Shown here in pieces: positions 57,722 to 64,000 of a stretch of DNA of 64,000 bases. Origin of the DNA: Allomyces macrogynus ATCC 38327. Lineage: Eukaryota > Blastocladiomycota > Blastocladiomycetes > Blastocladiales > Blastocladiaceae. The stretch is taken from positions 1,033,553 through 1,097,552 of the forward strand of contig GG745343.1 in assembly GCA_000151295.1 (NCBI GenBank), in the 5' to 3' direction. The notes under the pieces are model-generated. The model was not told where the DNA came from. It did not search any database and saw only the letters and a program-made list of their open reading frames with translations. Made by a program: the position numbers and the translations under genes. Every line of letters starts with the position of its first letter. Positions within the stretch are counted from its first letter, which is position 1.

Positions 57722-59958
57722 ATGACCGCTGATTCCAGCTCGCCTCGTGCGGCGCCCGCTGCTGTGGCTGCGCCGCTTCTTGCCGACGTTGACGTCGTTG
57801 TCGCCGACGCACGGTCCCCACCAGTGCCTAAGACGAGCAGCGACTCGACGGCCGCATCGTCGCTGATTCCGCCGTTGCCCGAGGAGCGCCGCATCAACAT
57901 TGCCTTTGACCACATTGACTACCGGATTACCGTCGGTAGCGGCAAGAAGGCCGTGGAAAAGCACATTCTCAAGGACGTGTCGCTTAACTTCCGCGCCGGC
58001 AAGCTGACGGTCATTCTCGGCGCGTCGGGTGCGGGCAAGACGTCGTTGCTCAACGTCGTCGCTGGCGAGACCAAGCTCGGCAAGATCAACGGCAATGTCT
58101 ACCTGAACGGACAGCCCAGCTCGGGCGCCGAGATCAAGAAGGTGTCGGGTTTCGTGCACCAGGACGACGTCGTCCTCGGGACCATGACAGTGCTCGAGGC
58201 CATCACCATGTCGGCCAAGTTGCGGTTGCCGCACACGCTCTCGCCCGAGGACAAGGACCAAAAAGTGCAAGATATCATCCACATGTTGTCGCTCGAAAAG
58301 ACGCAGCAGTCGGTCATTGGCACGGCGACGGAAAAGGGCATTTCGGGCGGTGAGCGCAAGCGCGTGTGCATGGCCATGGAACTCGTGACGAACCCGCCGT
58401 GTGTCTTCCTCGACGAGCCCACGTCCGGGCTCGATTCCTACACGGCGTTTGCCGTTGTGCAGCTGCTGCGCGACCTGGCCGCGTCGGGCCGCACCGTGAT
58501 TGCCACGTTGCACCAGCCGTCGTCCGAGATTTTCCACTTGATCGACGATCTTGTGATCATGGCGCAGGGCGAGGTCATGTACTACGGCGACGCCGAGCAC
58601 TCGATCGACTACTTTGCCCGCGAAGGGTACCCGACGCCGCAATTCTCGAACCCGGCCGATCACTTTTTCATGTCGATTCTGAACACTTCCGAGGCCTCGG
58701 TGCAAAAGGACGCGCGGTTCTCGGCGCAGGAGCGGATTCCGGCGCTGCTCGACGTTTGGAAAAAGTCGCCCGAGCACTCAGCACTGCTCAAGGAGATCCA
58801 GTTCCCGTCGCGCACTGACGGCATCACGGAGCATTCGCTCAAGTACAAGTCGCGGTTTGTTGACCAGTTCCCCGTCCTGTTCTCGCGCGCGGCGCGCAAC
58901 GCCTTCCGCAACAAGCTGATTATCAAGGCCAAGCTTGGGCAAAATATCTTCCTTGGCGTGCTCATGGGTCTCATCTACTTGAACGTGCCCGGACGCAAGT
59001 TTGCCGCGCAGATCCAGGACCGTACCGGTGTGCTCTTCTTCTTGGCTGTCAACCAGCTCATGGGCTCGTCGATGGGTGTCCTGTCTGTGTTTGCCGCCGA
59101 AAAGCAAGTGTTCCAGCGCGAGTTTGGCGCCGGCTTCTACTCGCTGCCGGCCTACTTTTTCTCCAAGGTCGCGGTCGAGCTGCCGTTCCAAATCATCATG
59201 CCGTGGATCATGATCTCCATCATGTACTGGATGATTGGTACGCGCTTTTCAGTTTTCGTCAAGCGCAGGTCACGATTTGAGTCAACTCACTTGGCGTTCA
59301 CTTCCCTCATCTAGGATTGCAAAATGACGTCGGCAAGTACTTTATCGCGACGGGTCTGACGGTACTCATGGCGCAGTGCGGTACCGCGATTGGCATGCTC
59401 GCCGCGTGCGCCTTCAACGAGCTCTCGGTCGCCCTGGCGATTGTGCCCGTCATTTTGCTGCCGCTCATGCTCTTCTCGGGTCTCTTCGTCAACTCGGCCA
59501 ACATCCCCGTCTTCCTCGACTGGATCAAGTACATTTCGCCCGTCAAGGTACGCTTCACGATTTCAGAATTGCTCTCCACCTTCTCCACCCTTTGTTGACC
59601 GCCAACTATCTCCACCAAATAGTACGGTTTCGTCGGCATGACCAAGAACGAGTTCACGGGCCTGCAAATCTGCCCCAAAGACACGGACACGCCCGCGATC
59701 CAGCGTGCCGGGTGCAAGCCGGGCGAGGACACGATCACGAGTCTCGGGTTCGACGACCAAGGATCGATCCTCCTCAACTACATGGTCCTGCTCGCGCTGT
59801 GGGTTGCTCTCCTGATCCTGTCGTACATGGCGCTGTGGCGGATCGTGCGGTCGGCCAAGCGCGTCGACTTTGCGCCGCCGTCGGCCGACCAGCTGGCCAA
59901 GGCGAAGGCCGCCAAGGAGGCCGGCAACGAGCTTGCGGGTGTTGCCGTCGAGAAGTAA
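57722..59958 (+). CDS. ABCG (White/BCRP) half-transporter, copy 1
   Basis: Exons 57722-59237, 59315-59547 and 59623-59958 join in phase (introns 77 and 75 bp), giving 694 residues in NBD-TMD order. The NBD has Walker A GASGAGKTSLLN, a VHQDDVVLGTMTVLEA Q-loop region, signature ISGGERKR, Walker B CVFLDEPTSGLDS and the H-loop ATLHQPSSE. The TMD has six helices with the ABCG-typical FFSKVAVELPFQI and LFSGLFVNSANIPVFLDWI preceding the extracellular loop (YGFVGMTKNEFTGL), which contains cysteines (ICPKD, AGCKPGE). Half-transporters work as dimers exporting lipids or xenobiotics. It is closely similar to the gene at 62683-64000. The start is chosen because the NBD-proximal Ala/Pro leader begins there and the frame upstream is not protein-like. 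Confidence 0.95.
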
Positions 59959-60748
59959 GGAGGCGAGAGCGAGCGGGTTTTGCGCGGTGCAGTGCCGTTC
60001 AGTGTCGCGCGACGTGGTTTATTTTGCTCTTTGATGTTTGGTCGTGCTGTATAATATTTTTCCACTCTTGCGCTACGCTCTCTTGCTAATGAACACGTTA
60101 TGCCCTTTTTTTTGGTCGCGTCTATCCTCCCACGGGCGCGTAAGACGCAGCTCAGTTATCTACTGCTTGCGTTGGACGCGCTTATTTGCGCACCACCCAC
60201 TATTCCAACCGCCGCAGCGGCCGATATACATTTGCCCCAGTAATGGGCGAAGGCTCTCCACCTGGCAATTTTATCGGCGTGCACTTTTCGTGCGTCAAAA
60301 GCGTGCCGGTTCCAGCTGCTTTGGAAGGATGCATCGTGATCAGCACTGACCGCCGCCGCAGCAACAGAGGAGCTGCGGACGCTGTGGTAGATGCCGTAAA
60401 AGTTAAACTATTGTTTGGCGTCGGCCCCCCAAGTATCAGCGGCGAGGTGTTCGGCCCATACGAGTATCAGCGGCCAAGGCGCAATGCTCAGTGTTGGAAG
60501 CGAGGTGCGACGCGAACGGTCAGCAGGTTATGGCGGCGGTCGCGAGCGAAAATGGCCTGGTTGTTCCTGCATTCTCAATCATGAGCGTGCTATGGGAACG
60601 GTAACGCGGGAAAGGGTGGCCGCGGGCGGCAGCGTGTGGAGGATGCAGCCATACGCGGTCACTCAAGCTGGTCGGGGCATGCAGGTTGGTGGATGGTGAG
60701 AAGAGGCGTGAGATGGTTCTGCTGGCCGCTTCGCCCACGTGCAGGTAT
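59959..60748. other. Intergenic region
   Basis: About 790 bp with 3' flank of the ABCG gene and upstream region of the esterase-like gene. The open frames are short, mutually overlapping and motif-free. No gene seen, though an extra 5' exon of the esterase-like gene is possible. Confidence 0.4.
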
Positions 60749-62133
60749 GCGATGCAAGAGAACCAAGGTCGGCAGGTTCCTGGCCGCCGCCCTCGCCTCC
60801 CTCTCGCCTCAGCACCGAGAACTTGTTGGTCATCCTCCCAGACGGAACAGCTCCGCACCGTTGCGACGCTGCACGCCAAGGCAAGGAGCGCCCGAGACTT
60901 CACGCTGACACGCAGCTGGGCCAACGCCTCGCTGCACTGCAAGCTCGCGACCCGCTTGAGCTTCAACAACTCGCTGTCATTCGGGACTGGCAGAGCGTCA
61001 ACTCTTCCCCGCCTTGCTCCTCGACATTTGCGCGCTCAAGCCATGATCCGCGCACCGTGACGATCATGCTCAAGCGCAACTCGACGAGTCCAAACGCGCG
61101 AGTGCCGGCCGTCGTCTGGTGGCATGGCACGGGAGAGTACGTTGGGCCTGTGGAGCCAACTGCGTCCGCATCGATGCAGCACACCTGACCTGCTCCGCCC
61201 GCCTGCCTGCATCTGCATAGCCAACCGTTGCAGCACACGGAAATGTTTGACACGCTGCCCAGTGTCCTGTTTATTGCGCCGTCATCGGCGATTGGGCCGT
61301 CGCTCTTTGAGTGGTCGACGGTGCTCGCGCCAAAGATGTTTGATGTCTGGCTCATGGACGATTTGGCCGCGTGCCTTGCTCGGTCAAGTCTGGTCGATAC
61401 GAACCGGATTTACGCGATGGGGTACGGGAGCCGATTTATGCGATTTCCGTGATGCAATTTCCGTGATGCGATGCGACCGACCAAGTGACCACTTTGTAGC
61501 TTCTCGGCCGGCGGCATCCACGCGTCACATCTCTCGCTCCTTCGCCCGCACTACCTCGCTGCATCGATCCTGCACTCGGGCGGCCTCGTCTCCACCCCGT
61601 ACCCGCAAACCAACTCGGCCGACTCGTCCAGCTCCCCTTACGCCAAACAATCCACTCGCCTCCCCCCTGTCTTGGCCATCACCGGCGGCCCCAACGACAA
61701 GTTCCTGATCGTCAACTTCACGCAAACCACGTCGGCCTACGCGGTCACGTACCTGTCGCGCAAGCGCGCTCTCGGGCTCACGGTCGACAGCTGGTCGGCG
61801 CCAGCGCCACTCGCGCAGTGCACGCACACGGCCGGACACAAGATCGCGTTACCGTACCAGGCCGTGGCCATGGTCGCGGCCACGTCGTTTGCGGGTAACT
61901 TTGATGTGAATGCGCCGGCTGCGGCCAACTTGACGAATATGCCTGTTTGCAATGTCCTGCAGCAGAAGGATTACCCACTGGTCTTGGCGAACGCGACGGA
62001 CGCGACCAAGGCCGTGGCCGCGTCGAATCCTTCGGGGAATGGTGCGATGGGCATGAAGGGGGTGCCGAGGATGGGGGTGGGGGTGGGTGCGGCAGTGCTG
62101 GTCATTGCTGCGCTCGCGGTTTTGTTTTTGTAG
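60749..62133 (+). CDS. Secreted esterase/depolymerase-like alpha/beta hydrolase, probably GPI-anchored; 5' exons unresolved
   Basis: Resolved exons are one ending at 61136, then 61221-61421 and 61500-62133 (introns 84 and 78 bp). They encode TVTIMLKRNSTSPNARVPAV followed by VVWWHGTGD (oxyanion-type HG), an EWSTVLAPKMFDVWLMDDLA stretch and the nucleophile elbow RIYAMGFSAGG, formed exactly at an exon join. An ITGGPNDKF acid and a CTHTAGHK base follow. The pattern fits PHB-depolymerase/feruloyl-esterase-like secreted hydrolases. The last 60 residues are Asn/Ala/Ser-rich and end in a hydrophobic helix (VGAAVLVIAALAVLFL), the layout of a GPI-anchor signal. A signal-peptide-like frame starts at the ATG at 60749 (MRCKRTKVGRFLAAALASLS), but its join to the body (frame from about 60,820) is not resolved. 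Confidence 0.62.
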
Positions 62134-62682
62134 TCGGGGACTGGCTCTCCGCTTTGGTGTCGTTGTGTGTCGGGTCGGGGCCGGTTGTTTTTCTCATTCC
62201 CTTTTTGTCGTCGTTTTGCTGGTTCGCCCGTCCCACCGTCCATTCGTGTATCAGAACACGCTCATTGTTGCTCACGACGCTAGAGTTTGCTCAGCACCCA
62301 CAGATGATTGTAATGACACAAAGTGGCGCTGAGCATCCGATTTTCTTTCCCGGACATAACGAGCGAGCCCCTCTCGCACTGATTCTGTCGCGATTTGGCG
62401 TCGGCTTTTCCGGGTCGCTCTCTCCCTTTCTACCTTCTGAACCCGGTCGTGCCCCTGATCGTGCCCATGATTCTTACATCGCCTGTCGGTGTGTATTCTT
62501 GCTACGGCCTCTGAAAAAACTTCCCGAAAAACACCAGATGACGATTAACGGCAACAAACGATTTCAAACGCAAATCTCTTTGAAGTACAAGGACATAATA
62601 TACAGACGGTCCAAAACTGGCCAAATGGCACCCGACAACAGTAAGCAATAACGCACAAACCTCACACCAAAACGCACAAAAC
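62134..62682. other. Intergenic region between convergent genes
   Basis: About 550 bp of T-rich 3'-flank sequence; no supported gene. Confidence 0.4.
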
Positions 62683-64000
62683 TCACGATTTCGCCGCTAC
62701 CTCCGCCAACTCCTCCTCCTGCCCCGCCGCCGCTGCTGCCCTCGCGGCTGCCGTCGGGGCTGCTTTCCCGCCCTTCTTATCCGCCTTTGTCGACGGCACC
62801 ACCAAATCCACACGCTTGGCGGTCCGCACGATGCGCCACAATGCCAGGTACGACAAGAACACGAGCCCGACCCACAATGCGACCAAAATCAACACATTGA
62901 ACACGATCGATCCTTGGTCGTCGAACCCGAGGTTCGTAATGGTCGCTTCGCCCGGCTGGCACCCAACACGGCGCAGGATCGGGGAGTCGGACTCGTTCGG
63001 GCAGACTTTCAGGCCTGTGAACTCGTTCTTGGTCATCCCGACGAATCCGTACTGGAATTTGCGGATGGAGGTGATGGTCAATTGAAGAGGGGACGTAGGG
63101 AAGGGGGGAGGCGGGAGGGGGGGGGGGGGGAATAGGTGCGAACGGACCTTGATGGGTGAAATGTACTTAATCCAGTCGAGGAACACCGGAATGTTGGCCG
63201 AATTGAGGAAGAGACCCGAGAAGAGCCTATGAAGAAGCCGCGGCACAGGTCAGTCCAGTTTCAAGCAAACTTTTCCGCGAGCACGGCGCGGAGAGCAAGG
63301 AAACACGCACATGAGCGGAATCATGACGAGCGGCACAATCGCGAGCGCGACGGTGATATCGTCGAATGCGCATGCGGCGAGCATGCCAATGGCCGCGCCC
63401 GAGTTATACATCAAGATGCATAGGCCCGACGCGATAAAGTACTTGTCGGCGCCCTTTTGCAATCTACACGAGGGCAACAAACATGAGTTTCTCGGAACCG
63501 TGATGGCTCGCAGCCCGAAAAAGAGAAAAAGACACGCACCCGGTCAAAAAGTAGAGAATCGAGACCATCAACCATGGCATAATGATCTGGAACGGCAGCT
63601 CGACTGCGACCTTCGAGAAAAAGAATGCCGGGAGCCCGTAGAACCCACCGCCAAACTCGCGCTGGAACACTTGCTTCTCCGACGAGAACACTGTCAAAAC
63701 GCCCATGGCCGACGCCATGAGCATGCCAATCGCAATAAAGAACAGTACGCCCGTGCGGTCCTGGATCTGCGCGGCAAACGACCGGTCCGGGATATTCAAA
63801 TACGTCAATCCGAGCAGCAGGCCGAGGAACGTCATTTGGCCAATCTTGGCGGTCACAATCAACTTGTTGCGGATCGCGTTGCGGCCGGCGCGCGAGAAGA
63901 GCACAGGGAACTGGTCGGTGAAGCGCGACATGTACTTGAACGACTCGGTCGTGATCCCATCGGTGCGCGACGGGGACGCGATTTCGGCCATGATCGCCGC
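62683..64000 (-). CDS. ABCG half-transporter, copy 2 (3' part; 5' end outside the window)
   Basis: Minus-strand exons: from beyond 64000 to 63540, then 63463-63311, 63226-63148 and 63051-62683 (introns 76, 84 and 96 bp, phase-consistent). They encode the transmembrane half: PSRTDGITTESFKYMSRF, FPVLFSRAGRNAIRNKLI, GVLTVFSSEKQVFQREFGGG, FFSKVAVELPFQI, LFSGLFLNSANIPVFLDWI, YGFVGMTKNEFTGL and CQPGEATITNLGFDDQGS, then a Lys/Ala-rich tail. It is nearly collinear with the ABCG gene at 57722-59958, but has one more intron (63227-63310), so the two are paralogues in inverted orientation. The NBD lies outside the window. One intron (63052-63147) contains a 14-G run. Confidence 0.93.
63117..63130. repeat. 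Poly-G run, 14 bases
   Basis: Homopolymer of 14 G inside an intron of the second ABCG gene (C run in the transcript's polypyrimidine region). Confidence 0.9.

Overview
This is a GC-rich nuclear fragment of a flagellated eukaryote. Genes are dense and interrupted by short introns, mostly about 60-110 bp, usually beginning gtgcgt or gtacgt and ending in a pyrimidine-rich tag or cag. Several genes belong to families kept by ciliated or flagellated organisms: an IFT144/WDR19 gene, a CEP19-like protein, a PIH1-domain protein and a C2orf81-like protein. Together with the fungal look of the metabolic and transporter genes, a zoosporic fungus (Blastocladiomycota or a chytrid) is my best guess. That is an inference; no marker in the window settles the taxon.

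Left host region (1-24,260): an unrecognised nuclear-type protein, thioredoxin, a two-helix membrane protein, sulfiredoxin (minus), S-adenosylmethionine synthetase, CEP19-like protein, PIH1-domain protein (minus), C2orf81-like protein, an ABCC-type transporter (minus), an uncharacterised multi-pass membrane protein, a doubtful basic protein (minus), an STI1-repeat protein, and the 3' part of a small coiled-coil gene (minus).

Central region (24,261-46,625): a 22.4 kb integrated virus-like element of the Polinton-like virus/virophage type, visibly less GC-rich than its host. It has 1,233-bp terminal inverted repeats with a perfect 26-bp palindrome at the tip and a 5-bp target duplication (TGCCG). 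It carries a family-A-polymerase/SF3-helicase replication protein, a tyrosine recombinase AND a retroviral-type DDE integrase side by side, a 733-residue repeated fibre-like protein, a packaging ATPase, a double-jelly-roll-type major capsid protein, a penton-type minor capsid protein, a zinc-ribbon protein and several small ORFs. No type-B DNA polymerase or capsid protease was seen. The element interrupts an exon of the coiled-coil host gene, whose 5' half lies at 46,626-46,939. Inside it sits a 5.7 kb Ty1/copia retrotransposon (29,007-34,704, minus) with 187-bp LTRs that differ at one position and a 5-bp duplication (GTTGC); it splits a viral gene in two.

Right host region (46,626-64,000): the 5' half of the interrupted gene, the 13-exon IFT144 gene, a chitinase (GH19)-like surface protein (minus), an ABHD13/Bem46-type alpha/beta hydrolase that lacks the nucleophile serine, an ABCG half-transporter, a secreted esterase-like protein, and the 3' part of a second ABCG half-transporter (minus), cut by the window edge.

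Exon joins were worked out by hand from GT-AG (rarely GC-AG) boundaries, reading phase and family similarity remembered from known proteins. No alignment or search was run.
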